Positions 22,520 through 31,283 of a stretch of 64,000 nt of DNA are shown piece by piece. The position numbers and the translations under genes are program-made. Under the pieces are notes generated by a model. The model worked only from the letters and a program-made list of their open reading frames with translations, searched no databases and was not told the origin of the DNA. The DNA comes from JAGVPT01 sp964439265 (GTDB lineage Bacteria; Bacteroidota; Ignavibacteria; UBA10030; UBA8401): NCBI GenBank assembly GCA_964439265.1, contig CAYTOA010000019.1, positions 1 through 64,000 on the forward strand, given 5' to 3'. Position 1 is the stretch's first letter, and every line of letters begins with the position of its first letter.

Positions 22520-24631
22520 GTGAGCCAGCATCCCATACAAAAAGAATACGCATCCAACGCCGTGAGGACCGTCGCACTGATCGGTCACGGCGGCTCGGGG
22601 AAAACATCCTTCGCCGAAGCCGCCCTCTTCGCTACGGGGTCCACCAACCGCCAGGGAAAAGTCGATGACGGCACCTCAGTTTCAGATTACCATCCGGACG
22701 AAATAGAACGTCACATCTCCATTAATACCGCACTTCTCGTTACCGATATCGACGGAACAAAGCTGAATATTCTGGACACTCCCGGTTATACCGACTTCAC
22801 CGGTGAAGTAAAATCGGCGCTCCGGGTATCCGATGCCGCGGTCGTTTTTATCAAAGCGTTCGAGGGAGTTGAAGTCGGAACAGAGATCGTGTGGAAATAT
22901 GTCGAAGAGTATTCTCTCCCGTCCCTTTTCGTCATAACGAAAGTTGACCACGATAATATCGACTTCGAACGCACCGTCGCCGCGATCAAAGAACGATGCT
23001 CGAACGACGCGGTCCTTGTCACGATTCCGGCAAGCACCGGGCCGGGCATCACCGGAGTGATTGACGTCCTGAGCATGAAGCTGTTGAAGTTCGTTCCGTC
23101 CACAAACGGAAAATACACCGAAGAACCCATCCCGGCAGAGCTGCAGGAGCGCGCGGCGCATCTTCACGAGGAACTGATAGAAAAAATCGCCGAGTCCGAC
23201 GAAGCGCTTCTGAACAAGTTCTTCGAGAACGGAACCCTCTCGGAAGACGACGTGCGCATCGGGTTGAGGAGAGGAATCGTGGAACGGAAGGTTTTCCCGG
23301 TCTTTTCCGCCGCACCGGTGCTCAATATCGGAGCGCTCAACATCCTGAATTTCATCGTAAAGTATTGCCCTGCGCCGGTCGAGCGCGGCACGGTCAAAGG
23401 TATTGAACCGGCAAGCAAGAAGGAGATCGACGTCAAGATCGACTCTGCGGCCGGACCGTCGATGCTCATTTTCAAAACAGTTTCGGAACCGCATGTCGGC
23501 GAGCTTTCGTTTTTTAAAGTCATGACGGGTTCCATCACCGCGGGGATCGACCTGCTGAACGAAACCAACAGCAAGTCCGAACGCCTTGGCCAGATCTTCG
23601 TGATGAACGGGCGGGAGCGAAAGGAAGTGACAAAACTCAACGCCGGGGACCTGGGCGCGGTCGTGAAGCTGAAGGATACGCATACCAACAATACGTTGAG
23701 CGCGAAGACTTTTCCGGTCGTCTATCTCCCCGTCGTATTTCCGGACCCGGTGATCGCCAACGCGATCCTCCCGAAGACGAAGGGCGAAGAAGACAAGATC
23801 GGCTCCGGACTCCATTCGCTCCATGAAGAAGACCCGACCTTCATCGTTCACTACGACCCGGAAACGAAACAGACGGTGATCCAGGGGCAGGGCGAATTGC
23901 ATCTGGCGATCATCATCAAGCGGCTCAAGGAAAAATTCGGCGTGGACGTCGATGTGGTCGAACCGCGCATTCCGTACAAGGAAACGATCAAGGGAACTGT
24001 TCCCGACGCAGAATATAAACACAAGAAACAATCGGGGGGACGCGGACAGTACGGCCACGTTCATCTGAAGATCGAACCGACTCAGCGCGGCACAGGGTTC
24101 GCGTTCGAAGATGCGATCGTGGGCGGTGTTGTTCCCGGCAGGTTTGTTCCCGCCGTTGAAAAAGGAATCGTTGAAGCACTGACGAGCGGCGTTATTGCGG
24201 GCTACCAGGTCGTCGATGTGAAAGCGACGCTCCACTACGGCTCGTACCACGATGTCGATTCCGACGATATGTCGTTCAAGATCGCCGGGAGAATGGCGTT
24301 TCGCAAGGGATTCAAAGAAGCGCGGCCGATCCTGCTGGAACCGCTCTACGAAGTCGAGGTGCTGGTCCCGGAGGAACATATGGGCGATGTCATGGGGGAT
24401 CTGTCGAGCCGCCGCGGGAAGATTCTCGGTATGGATTCGGACAGCACCCACCAAATTATTCGCGCGCTCGTTCCGTTGAAGGAACTGTACCGGTACTCCA
24501 CGACACTTCGTTCAATGACGCAGGGGCGGGGCATTCACAAGCAAAAGTTCTCGCATTATGAAGAAGTTCCTCACGAGGTGGCGGAGAAGATCATTGTCGA
24601 GTACGAAAAGTCGAAGCAGGCGGAGGAGTAG
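22520..24631 (+). CDS. elongation factor G-like GTPase
   Basis: 703 residues from GTG 22520. The translation-factor GTPase has P-loop GHGGSGKTS (about 16-24) in place of the AHIDAGKTT of canonical EF-G, then DTPGYTDF (G3) and TKVDHD (G4). EF-G domains II to V follow, with GQGELHLAIIIKRLKEKFGVDV, GGRGQYGHVHLKIEP, GRFVPAVEKGI and SSRRGKILGMDSD. The changed P-loop marks the EF-G-like clade (for example Thermotoga and Thermus EF-G-2 types), whose role is uncertain. It is a lone gene with its own terminator, not in a str operon with rpsL and rpsG, supporting a paralogue. Confidence 0.88.
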   Translation: MSQHPIQKEYASNAVRTVALIGHGGSGKTSFAEAALFATGSTNRQGKVDDGTSVSDYHPDEIERHISINTALLVTDIDGTKLNILDTPGYTDFTGEVKSALRVSDAAVVFIKAFEGVEVGTEIVWKYVEEYSLPSLFVITKVDHDNIDFERTVAAIKERCSNDAVLVTIPASTGPGITGVIDVLSMKLLKFVPSTNGKYTEEPIPAELQERAAHLHEELIEKIAESDEALLNKFFENGTLSEDDVRIGLRRGIVERKVFPVFSAAPVLNIGALNILNFIVKYCPAPVERGTVKGIEPASKKEIDVKIDSAAGPSMLIFKTVSEPHVGELSFFKVMTGSITAGIDLLNETNSKSERLGQIFVMNGRERKEVTKLNAGDLGAVVKLKDTHTNNTLSAKTFPVVYLPVVFPDPVIANAILPKTKGEEDKIGSGLHSLHEEDPTFIVHYDPETKQTVIQGQGELHLAIIIKRLKEKFGVDVDVVEPRIPYKETIKGTVPDAEYKHKKQSGGRGQYGHVHLKIEPTQRGTGFAFEDAIVGGVVPGRFVPAVEKGIVEALTSGVIAGYQVVDVKATLHYGSYHDVDSDDMSFKIAGRMAFRKGFKEARPILLEPLYEVEVLVPEEHMGDVMGDLSSRRGKILGMDSDSTHQIIRALVPLKELYRYSTTLRSMTQGRGIHKQKFSHYEEVPHEVAEKIIVEYEKSKQAEE

Positions 24632-24687
24632 ATTTGAAACGTTCTTCTTAGCGTGAGGCGTGTTGTTATTTTTGCTCTCTTATATCG

Positions 24688-24722
24688 AAAGGTCGTGTCT
24701 GATATATTCACGGCCTTTTTTA
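24688..24722 (+). terminator. rho-independent terminator
   Basis: AAAGGTCGTG pairs with CACGGCCTTT (one G-U), followed by TTTTT. It closes the EF-G-like gene and separates it from the polysaccharide cluster. Confidence 0.8.
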
Positions 24723-24882
24723 TTTTGAGATTTTGATGTAGCAAGCGAATGCACCTTCTCCCGAATTTGTGGAACAAGTGTGCTGTGTTTGGTATATTCG
24801 AGTATCATATTCGGACGCTTGATGTCATGATGCGGGAAAGAAAGTTGGGGGTCGCTAATGTCTGTATCGAACTTGTTTCTCC

Positions 24883-26361
24883 ATGACCGATGCCTTAACT
24901 CTAAAACAGAAGACGTTATCCGGGTTGAAGTGGAGTTTCCTTGATAATTTTATCAATCAAGGAGCGCAGTTCATCGCCGGAATAATTCTTGCTCGCCTTT
25001 TGAGCCCGAAAGAGTTCGGGTTAGTAGGAATGATAGCGATCTTTACGGCGATATCGATCGCCTTTATCGACAGCGGTTTTAGTCAAGCCTTGGTAAGGAA
25101 AAATGACTGCACAGGTGAAGATTACAGCACCGTATTTTTCTATAATCTGGCCGCAGGGATATGTTTCTATGTGGCTTTGTTTTTTCTTTCCGGTACCATC
25201 GGGGATTTTTACAGAGAGCCTATTGTACCGCTGCTTCTTAAGGTATTAGCGATAGACGTTGTCATCAGAAGCTTCTGTGTCGTCCAGCAAACGATTTTAG
25301 TAAAGAACATCAATTTTAAGCTTCAAACGAATATATCACTAGTGTCCTCGGTCGTATCGGGCATCATCGGCATTGCGATGGCATATTCGGGCTGGGGTGT
25401 TTGGAGTCTGGTGTGGAAGACTATTTCGCAAAGTATTGTAACGGCGGGGCTTTTGTGGTTGTGGAATGACTGGAGACCTGGCTTCGTTTTTAATCATCAG
25501 TCCTTTCATTCTATGTTTGGCTTTAGCTCAAAGCTGCTGGCATCCGGGCTTATCGATACATTCTTTACAAATATCTATTACCTTGTTATCGGCAGGATTT
25601 ATTCCGCGACAGAACTCGGATATTATACGAAGGCTGATCAATTCAAGAATTATCCGTCCCAAGATATTAACGGAATGATCCAGCGCGTGAGTTACCCGGT
25701 ACTGGCAAGCATACAGGACGATCCTGTGAGGCTTAAACGAGGATACAAGGGCCTTATTAAAAATGTCATGTTCATATCATTTGTCCTCATGATAGGTTTG
25801 TCGTCGATAGCGAAACCGATGGTCATGACACTTATCGGTGAAAAATGGATTCCCTTAGTTCCATATCTGCAGCTCTTATGTTTTAGCGGCATGTTCTATC
25901 CATTGCAATCTCTGAATCTTAATATGCTGAAGGTAAAGGGAAAGTCATCGCTGTATCTGAAGCTTGAGATAATAAAAAAAATATTGACGGTCCCGACGGT
26001 TCTTATCGGCATTTTTTGGGGTATCAAGGTGATGCTTCTCGGGATGATCGTCAATGCCCTTACGTCCTATTTCCTCAACAGTTACTGGTCTGGGAAGCTG
26101 ATCGATTATTCGATGAGAGAACAGGTGCTCGATATTTTTCCATCGCTGTGCGTAGCGTGCGTCATGGGGATCTTTGTAGCTGCTGCCGGCTGGCTCTTAA
26201 GCGCCCAGCAGCCCATCCTTATCCTCTTAGTCCAAATTGTCCTGGGAAGTCTTATCGTCATTTGTATCGGTCAAGTTGTGAAGTTAGACGTCTATTTGGA
26301 ATTACGTGACATTTTAAAGAATTCTGTTTTTAACAGAACACCTGTCCTTTCAGAGAAATGA
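24883..26361 (+). CDS. oligosaccharide flippase, WzxC-like (MOP superfamily)
   Basis: 492 residues with about 12-14 membrane helices. The N-terminus LSGLKWSFLDNFINQGAQFIAGIILARLLSPKEFGLVGMIAIFTAI is typical of the WzxC/TuaB-type polysaccharide exporters of the MOP superfamily. These move lipid-linked repeat units across the inner membrane. It begins the plus-strand cluster and its end overlaps the next gene by four bases (ATGA). The substrate cannot be inferred, but the many glycosyltransferases downstream fit a heteropolysaccharide. Confidence 0.88.
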   Translation: MTDALTLKQKTLSGLKWSFLDNFINQGAQFIAGIILARLLSPKEFGLVGMIAIFTAISIAFIDSGFSQALVRKNDCTGEDYSTVFFYNLAAGICFYVALFFLSGTIGDFYREPIVPLLLKVLAIDVVIRSFCVVQQTILVKNINFKLQTNISLVSSVVSGIIGIAMAYSGWGVWSLVWKTISQSIVTAGLLWLWNDWRPGFVFNHQSFHSMFGFSSKLLASGLIDTFFTNIYYLVIGRIYSATELGYYTKADQFKNYPSQDINGMIQRVSYPVLASIQDDPVRLKRGYKGLIKNVMFISFVLMIGLSSIAKPMVMTLIGEKWIPLVPYLQLLCFSGMFYPLQSLNLNMLKVKGKSSLYLKLEIIKKILTVPTVLIGIFWGIKVMLLGMIVNALTSYFLNSYWSGKLIDYSMREQVLDIFPSLCVACVMGIFVAAAGWLLSAQQPILILLVQIVLGSLIVICIGQVVKLDVYLELRDILKNSVFNRTPVLSEK

Positions 26362-27491
26362 AGAGTTTACTAAAACCCGTTTACGTCACACAGCCTTTTC
26401 TTCCGCCGCTTGAGGAGTTTCTGCCGTATCTGGAAGCTATTTGGGAACGGAAAATATTGACAAACAACGGCCATTACCATCAGGAATTGGAAAGGGCCCT
26501 CTGTGACTATCTCGGCGTGAAGTATATCTCGCTTTTTGCAAACGGCACGCTCGCTCTTGTGACTGCACTGCAGGCATTGCGCATATCGGGAGAAGTAATC
26601 ACGACGCCATTTAGTTTTGTTGCAACGACCCACGCCCTCTGGTGGAATAATATAAAGCCCGTCTTTGTTGATATTGAACCCGTGACATTCAATCTGGACC
26701 CGGCGAAAATTCAAGCGGCAATAACGCCGAAGACAACTGCTATCCTTCCTGTGCACATTTATGGGAATCCATGCAATGTCGGACGCATCGGTGAAATCGC
26801 CGCAACGAATGGACTACGCGTCATTTATGATGCATGCCATGCGTTTGGCGTCGGCATAAACGGGGAAAGCGTTCTTAATTTTGGAGACCTTTCGGTATTG
26901 AGTTTTCACGCCACCAAAGTGTACACGACTTTTGAAGGGGGCGCCATTGTGTGCCATGATGAGGGGATGAAAAAACGCATCGATAAATTAAAGAACTTCG
27001 GCTTTGCCGGTGAGACGACGGTGATCGCTCCCGGCATCAACGCAAAAATGAATGAGTTTCAAGCGGCGTTAGGTTTGTTGCAGCTGAAATATATTGAGAA
27101 GACCATTGAAAAAAGGAAAGCCCTTACTGAACGGTACCGGTGTGAATTGCACGGCATCCCTGGAATTGCATTCATGGGCGATATGCCGGGAGTTAAACAC
27201 TCGTACACTCATTTTCCAATTTTCATCGACGAAAAGATGTACGGCAAATCGAGAGATATGGTGTATGAAGAACTAAAGAATTTCAACATCTTCCCGCGGC
27301 GGTATTTCTATCCGTTAATAAGTCATTTCCCGCCGTACAATGAATTAGAATCGGCGGCCCCGGAAAAAATGCCTGTCGCCGAAAGTGCTGCGGAGAAGGT
27401 CCTTTGTTTGCCTCTCTACGACGGCCTCGAGAGCGACGAACAGGATGCCGTCATTCACATCATTAAACAATACGCTATGCGGTTGAAGTGA
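26358..27491 (+). CDS. DegT/DnrJ/EryC1/StrS aminotransferase
   Basis: 377 residues of the sugar aminotransferase family. Markers are LTNNGHYHQELERALCDYLG near the N-terminus, ANGTLALVTALQALRISGEVITTPFSFVATTHAL, and SFHATKVYTTFEGGAIV, which holds the PLP lysine (HATK). These enzymes add an amino group to a keto-sugar nucleotide. The following genes (ATP-grasp, NeuD-like, BKACE) suggest that this amino group is then modified. It overlaps the flippase gene by four bases. Confidence 0.88.
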   Translation: MKSLLKPVYVTQPFLPPLEEFLPYLEAIWERKILTNNGHYHQELERALCDYLGVKYISLFANGTLALVTALQALRISGEVITTPFSFVATTHALWWNNIKPVFVDIEPVTFNLDPAKIQAAITPKTTAILPVHIYGNPCNVGRIGEIAATNGLRVIYDACHAFGVGINGESVLNFGDLSVLSFHATKVYTTFEGGAIVCHDEGMKKRIDKLKNFGFAGETTVIAPGINAKMNEFQAALGLLQLKYIEKTIEKRKALTERYRCELHGIPGIAFMGDMPGVKHSYTHFPIFIDEKMYGKSRDMVYEELKNFNIFPRRYFYPLISHFPPYNELESAAPEKMPVAESAAEKVLCLPLYDGLESDEQDAVIHIIKQYAMRLK

Positions 27492-27537
27492 ATGCACCGG
27501 AATTGGCGAGGCGAAATCAGCCGGAAATCTTCTGCAC

Positions 27538-28545
27538 ATGAACATCTTATTAACTTCTGTCGGCAGACGGAGGTATATCGTAGAATATTTTAAAGAAGCA
27601 TTGAAAGGGAGCGGCAAAATCCATGTCTCCAATAGTGTCTATACAATGGCAATGGAAACAGCCGATTCTTTTCTCATCACTCCTCTTATCTACGACGAAA
27701 AGTACATCCCAGCATTGTTGAACTACTGCGCGGACAATGAAATAAATGCGGTACTTTCATTATTCGATCTAGATTTACCGGTACTGGCGAAAAACAGAGA
27801 GCTCTTTGCGTGCCAAGGGACGAAGGTCATTCTCGCACCCGAGGAATCGGTAACACTATGCAACGATAAGTGGAAAACGTCTTTATTCCTTATCGAAAAT
27901 AACATTGCAACGCCACGAACATACCTGACTCTGGAGAATGCACTGACAGGCTTGAGAACCGGCGAAGTATCGTTCCCATTGATCATCAAACCGCGGTGGG
28001 GTATGGCTTCGTTAGGAATATATTGCGCGGAAAATGAACAAGAATTGATGGTGCTGTACGACAAATCAAAAAGAGAAATATTTAGTTCTTATCTCCAGTA
28101 TGAATCTCAACAGGCACCGAACGATGCCGTTTTGATACAGCAAAAGCTCAACGGGCAGGAGCATGGTCTTGACGTCTTGAATGATTTGGACGGTACTTAC
28201 GTTCGAACCTACGCCAAGAAGAAGATCGCCATGAGAGCAGGCGAAACAGATATTGGCGAGACTGTCGGGAGTGCTGAGTTCGAGGGAATCGCGCGAGTGC
28301 TGAGCAAGAAAATCCGGCACGAAGGAATACTCTCTGTCGATTGTTTTGTCGATCGAAAAGGCGTTTCCGTTACGGAGTTGAATTGCAGAATCTCAGGCCA
28401 TTACCCGCTCAGTCATCTCGCAGGAGTGAACGTCCCGAAACAAATTGTGGAATGGTTACATCATAAGCCGACAAATGAGAGTTTGCTGCAGTTTAAAGAG
28501 GGGCTCGTCATTGCAAAAGATTTAGTTCCGCGAATCATGAAATGA
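27538..28545 (+). CDS. ATP-grasp carboxylate-amine ligase-like protein
   Basis: 335 residues. The N-terminal Rossmann-like part begins MNILLTSVGRRRYIVEYFKEAL; the ATP-grasp region contains CNDKWKTSLFLIENNIATPRTYL, FPLIIKPRWGMASLGIY, VLIQQKLNGQEHGLDVL and ILSVDCFVDRKGVSVTELNCRISGHYPLSHLAG, with acidic/Asn metal ligands. It is related to CarB-like and ATP-grasp sugar-cluster enzymes that ligate an amino acid or other acid to an amine. It follows the aminotransferase, so it may attach a carboxylate to the amino sugar. Confidence 0.8.
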   Translation: MNILLTSVGRRRYIVEYFKEALKGSGKIHVSNSVYTMAMETADSFLITPLIYDEKYIPALLNYCADNEINAVLSLFDLDLPVLAKNRELFACQGTKVILAPEESVTLCNDKWKTSLFLIENNIATPRTYLTLENALTGLRTGEVSFPLIIKPRWGMASLGIYCAENEQELMVLYDKSKREIFSSYLQYESQQAPNDAVLIQQKLNGQEHGLDVLNDLDGTYVRTYAKKKIAMRAGETDIGETVGSAEFEGIARVLSKKIRHEGILSVDCFVDRKGVSVTELNCRISGHYPLSHLAGVNVPKQIVEWLHHKPTNESLLQFKEGLVIAKDLVPRIMK

Positions 28546-28663
28546 AATGTATTGCCGGCGATGAGCCTGCATCGGAAAAATATATGTGCGCTCACGCCCG
28601 GCTGGCGGCAGTCCTGAGTATATCAGGAGCTCCAAATCCGATCTAATAAAACGAGAAAAAATT

Positions 28664-29317
28664 GTGAGAGACACTCTTAAAAAGAAACTTATCATCCTGG
28701 GGGCAGGAGGATTCGCCGAAGAAGCACTCGACCTTGCGACATCGACGGGGCTTTATGACGTTGTAAGTTTTGTTGAAGGAATAGAGCGCGGGAGATGCGG
28801 AGAACGAATTTCAGGGATTCCAATTATTTGGATCGACGAGCTGACGAACGTTGACCGGTCTCATGTGCTCCTGTGTGCCGTCGGGTCTCCCAAAAGGCGG
28901 AAGTTTATTGAAGCCGCCGGAAAGTTCGGGATGGAATTTACCAATATCGTTCATCCCGCATCACAAGTCTCGGGCACGGTTCTGATGGGGAAGGGAGTTC
29001 TGGTGAGCGTCGGTGTGATTCTTGCGGCCGGCTGCGAAATAGGCGCTCATGTTATCATTAACCGCGCGGCCGTCGTGGGGCACCATGTGGTTGTCGGGGA
29101 CTGCGCAACGATTTCGCCCGGAGCCAATATTGGAGGAGGGGCTCGAATCGGCCGGAGCTCTTATATTGGAATGGGAGCAATTATTCTTGACCATATCACG
29201 GTTGGCCAAAACTCGATCGTCGGTGCGGGGGCGGTCGTGACCAAAGACGTTCCGGATAATGTACAGGTGCTGGGGATCCCCGCTCGTGTAACAAAACAAC
29301 TTACGGAGGATATGTAA
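28664..29317 (+). CDS. NeuD-like sugar O/N-acyltransferase
   Basis: 217 residues from GTG 28664. An N-terminal PglD/NeuD nucleotide-like domain (KKLIILGAGGFAEEALDLATS) is followed by a left-handed beta-helix of hexapeptide repeats (VHPASQVSGTVLMGKGVLVSVGVILAAGCEIGAHVIINRAAVVGHHVVVGDCATISPGANIGGGARIG...), ending VTKDVPDNVQVLGIPARV. Family members N- or O-acylate UDP-amino sugars or sialic acids. The stop TAA shares its last A with the next start (TAATG), so the next gene is coupled. ATG 28586 is in frame but adds residues unlike the family. Confidence 0.85.
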   Translation: MRDTLKKKLIILGAGGFAEEALDLATSTGLYDVVSFVEGIERGRCGERISGIPIIWIDELTNVDRSHVLLCAVGSPKRRKFIEAAGKFGMEFTNIVHPASQVSGTVLMGKGVLVSVGVILAAGCEIGAHVIINRAAVVGHHVVVGDCATISPGANIGGGARIGRSSYIGMGAIILDHITVGQNSIVGAGAVVTKDVPDNVQVLGIPARVTKQLTEDM

Positions 29318-30159
29318 TGGCACTGCATGACAAACTCATAATCAATGTTGCGCTCACCGGCATAGTTCCGATGAAACAGGATAATCCCGCTGTCCCGATC
29401 TCGCCCGACGAGATCGGGAACGACGTTAAACGCTGCGCCGATCTTGGAGCATCGATGTTCCATATTCACGCGCGTAATCCGGACGGAACACCGACGTACC
29501 GGATCGAAGTGTTCGAGGAAATTATTGAAAAGATCAGATCCCTGGTCAGCGACTGCATTCTCTGTGTCACGACGAGCGGCCGGGTTTATAATGAACTCGC
29601 GAAGCGCTCCGAAGTGCTCGGCCTCTCCGGCAAGCTAAAGCCCGAGATGGCTTCCCTCACGTTGGGATCGATGAATTTTCCGAAAGAAGCATCGGTCAAT
29701 TCGCCGACGATGATACAGTCGCTGGCTGCAAAAATGAATGAATGCGGAATCGTGCCGGAGCAAGAGCTATTCGAAATGGGGATGGTCGATTATTCGAAGT
29801 TCCTGTTGGAGAAGGGGGTCATCAAGCCTCCTCTATACTATAATCTTCTCCTCGGTTCTCTCGGAACGATTCAAGCCACTCCTCTTAACCTGGCAATGAT
29901 GGTCAATTCTTTGCCGCAAGGAGCGACGTGGGCAGCTGCAGGAATCGGGAGGTACCAATTCAGCATGAATGCCTTGGCTATTGCCATGGGTGGAAATGTA
30001 CGAACAGGGCTTGAAGATTCAATCTATATGGATACGGAAAAAAAATATCCCGCGACCAATCCGGACCTTGTCCAACGATTGGTCGGCGTAGCACGCGCGG
30101 TCGGGCGCGAACCTGCTTCTCCTGCCGAGGCACGGGCCATAATCGGTTTAAAGCAGTAA
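29317..30159 (+). CDS. BKACE family (DUF849) beta-keto acid cleavage enzyme
   Basis: 280 residues of the family first known for 3-keto-5-aminohexanoate cleavage enzyme, TIM barrels that use zinc and acetyl-CoA. Seen are KLIINVALTGIVP, the metal-binding HIHARNPDG (His-x-His), CVTTSGRV, LGSMNFP, and PEQELFEMGMV with its conserved Glu. Known members act in lysine, carnitine or other beta-keto acid catabolism. Placement inside a polysaccharide cluster, coupled through TAATG to a NeuD-like acyltransferase, is unusual and suggests it makes or exchanges an acyl-CoA for sugar decoration, which is inference. Confidence 0.85.
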   Translation: MALHDKLIINVALTGIVPMKQDNPAVPISPDEIGNDVKRCADLGASMFHIHARNPDGTPTYRIEVFEEIIEKIRSLVSDCILCVTTSGRVYNELAKRSEVLGLSGKLKPEMASLTLGSMNFPKEASVNSPTMIQSLAAKMNECGIVPEQELFEMGMVDYSKFLLEKGVIKPPLYYNLLLGSLGTIQATPLNLAMMVNSLPQGATWAAAGIGRYQFSMNALAIAMGGNVRTGLEDSIYMDTEKKYPATNPDLVQRLVGVARAVGREPASPAEARAIIGLKQ

Positions 30160-30269
30160 GCTCGTATTGTTCCATATTCTGTCTCCCAAGAGAATCACAC
30201 TTTCGTTTCAATATGAAGATGTGAAAATGCTGTTTGTTCGCGAGCGATGTCTTAATTGGAGAATCCCTT

Positions 30270-31232
30270 TTGCTTTCGCAACTTAGAGTATCACAATCCA
30301 TTCAAGGACTTTTGCGTTGTCCGATTTGCCGCGCTAAGATCACATTATCGCTTCAACAATGCGAATGCCGGAATTCCAGCTGCAGAGCTCGTTTCCCAAT
30401 AATTGACGGAATACCGATACTGATCAACGAAAAATCAAGTGTGTTTAGCATCCAAGATTTTACTTCCGGTCGAGCGACATACTTTCCAATCTCAAAAAAG
30501 AATTGGAAGAGCGTCGTATGGCGGTTCGTTCCAAAAAGCGGTAAGAATATCAAAGCAAAAGAAAACTATATCAAGGTCGCCAACATGTTACCTCAGCGGC
30601 CAGAGCCCGCCAAAGTTTTAGTTATCGGTGGCAGCATACTGGGAGAAGGGATGGATTCGATTGTGCATAACTCATTCCAGCTAGTTGAGACAGATGTATC
30701 GATGGGTTCCCGCACATCGATAATTTCCGATGCCCACGACATTCCTTTTGAAAACGAGTCTTTTGATGCGGTCATTGTGCAGGCAGTACTTGAGCATGTC
30801 GTCGACCCATACCGCTGCGTTGAAGAAACCCATAGAGTCCTTAAAGAAAAAGGATTGGTTTATGCAGAAACACCGTTTATGCAACAAGTCCATGGCGGAC
30901 GATACGATTTCACTCGATTTACACACTTAGGACATCGGCGATTGTTCCGACATTTTGAAGAAATCGATAGTGGTGCAGTGTGCGGGCCAGGAATGGCGCT
31001 TGCGTGGTCGTATGAGTATTTTCTCACGAGTTTCTCTACGTCAAGAAAGCTTCGAAGACTACTTACTATTTTCGCGCGTCTAACGTCCTTCTATTTTAAG
31101 TACTTGGACTCCTACTTGATCAACAAACCTGGCACACTCAATTCTGCCTCTGCATACTATTTCTTGGGTAGAAAAAGCAACTCTATCTTAACAGATCGAG
31201 AACTGATTGGGTTGTTTAAAGGAGCGGATTAA
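30270..31232 (+). CDS. SAM-dependent methyltransferase with zinc-ribbon-like N-terminus
   Basis: 320 residues from TTG 30270, which has a GGAG box eight bases upstream; TTG 30234 is an alternative. The N-terminus (LLRCPICRAKITLSLQQCECRNSSCRARFPIIDGIPILI) is a Trm112-like zinc-binding segment. The class I methyltransferase part has KVLVIGGSILGEGMD, DAHDIPFENESFDAVIVQAVLEHVVDPYRCVEETHRVLKEKGLVYAETPFMQQVHGG. The target is unknown; neighbours suggest a sugar or glycan end. Its stop overlaps an ATG (TAATG) that opens a short leader frame containing a G9 run. Confidence 0.82.
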   Translation: MLSQLRVSQSIQGLLRCPICRAKITLSLQQCECRNSSCRARFPIIDGIPILINEKSSVFSIQDFTSGRATYFPISKKNWKSVVWRFVPKSGKNIKAKENYIKVANMLPQRPEPAKVLVIGGSILGEGMDSIVHNSFQLVETDVSMGSRTSIISDAHDIPFENESFDAVIVQAVLEHVVDPYRCVEETHRVLKEKGLVYAETPFMQQVHGGRYDFTRFTHLGHRRLFRHFEEIDSGAVCGPGMALAWSYEYFLTSFSTSRKLRRLLTIFARLTSFYFKYLDSYLINKPGTLNSASAYYFLGRKSNSILTDRELIGLFKGAD

Positions 31233-31250
31233 TGGTTTATGCATTTTATA

Positions 31251-31259
31251 GGGGGGGGG
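31251..31259 (+). repeat. G9 homopolymer before a glycosyltransferase gene
   Basis: Nine G lie 25 bases before ATG 31284, within a 25-codon mini-frame whose ATG (31232) overlaps the methyltransferase stop. A change of one G moves the mini-frame's stop to before the glycosyltransferase start. Confidence 0.6.
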
Positions 31260-31283
31260 CTAATAAGGATTTGAAAAATAAGA

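Noticed and set aside
22682..24454. Long antisense frame of 590 codons opposite the EF-G-like gene
   Set aside because: It is the codon-bias shadow of a well-conserved GTPase gene. The predicted protein is arginine- and aspartate-rich with no domain, and there is no start signal.
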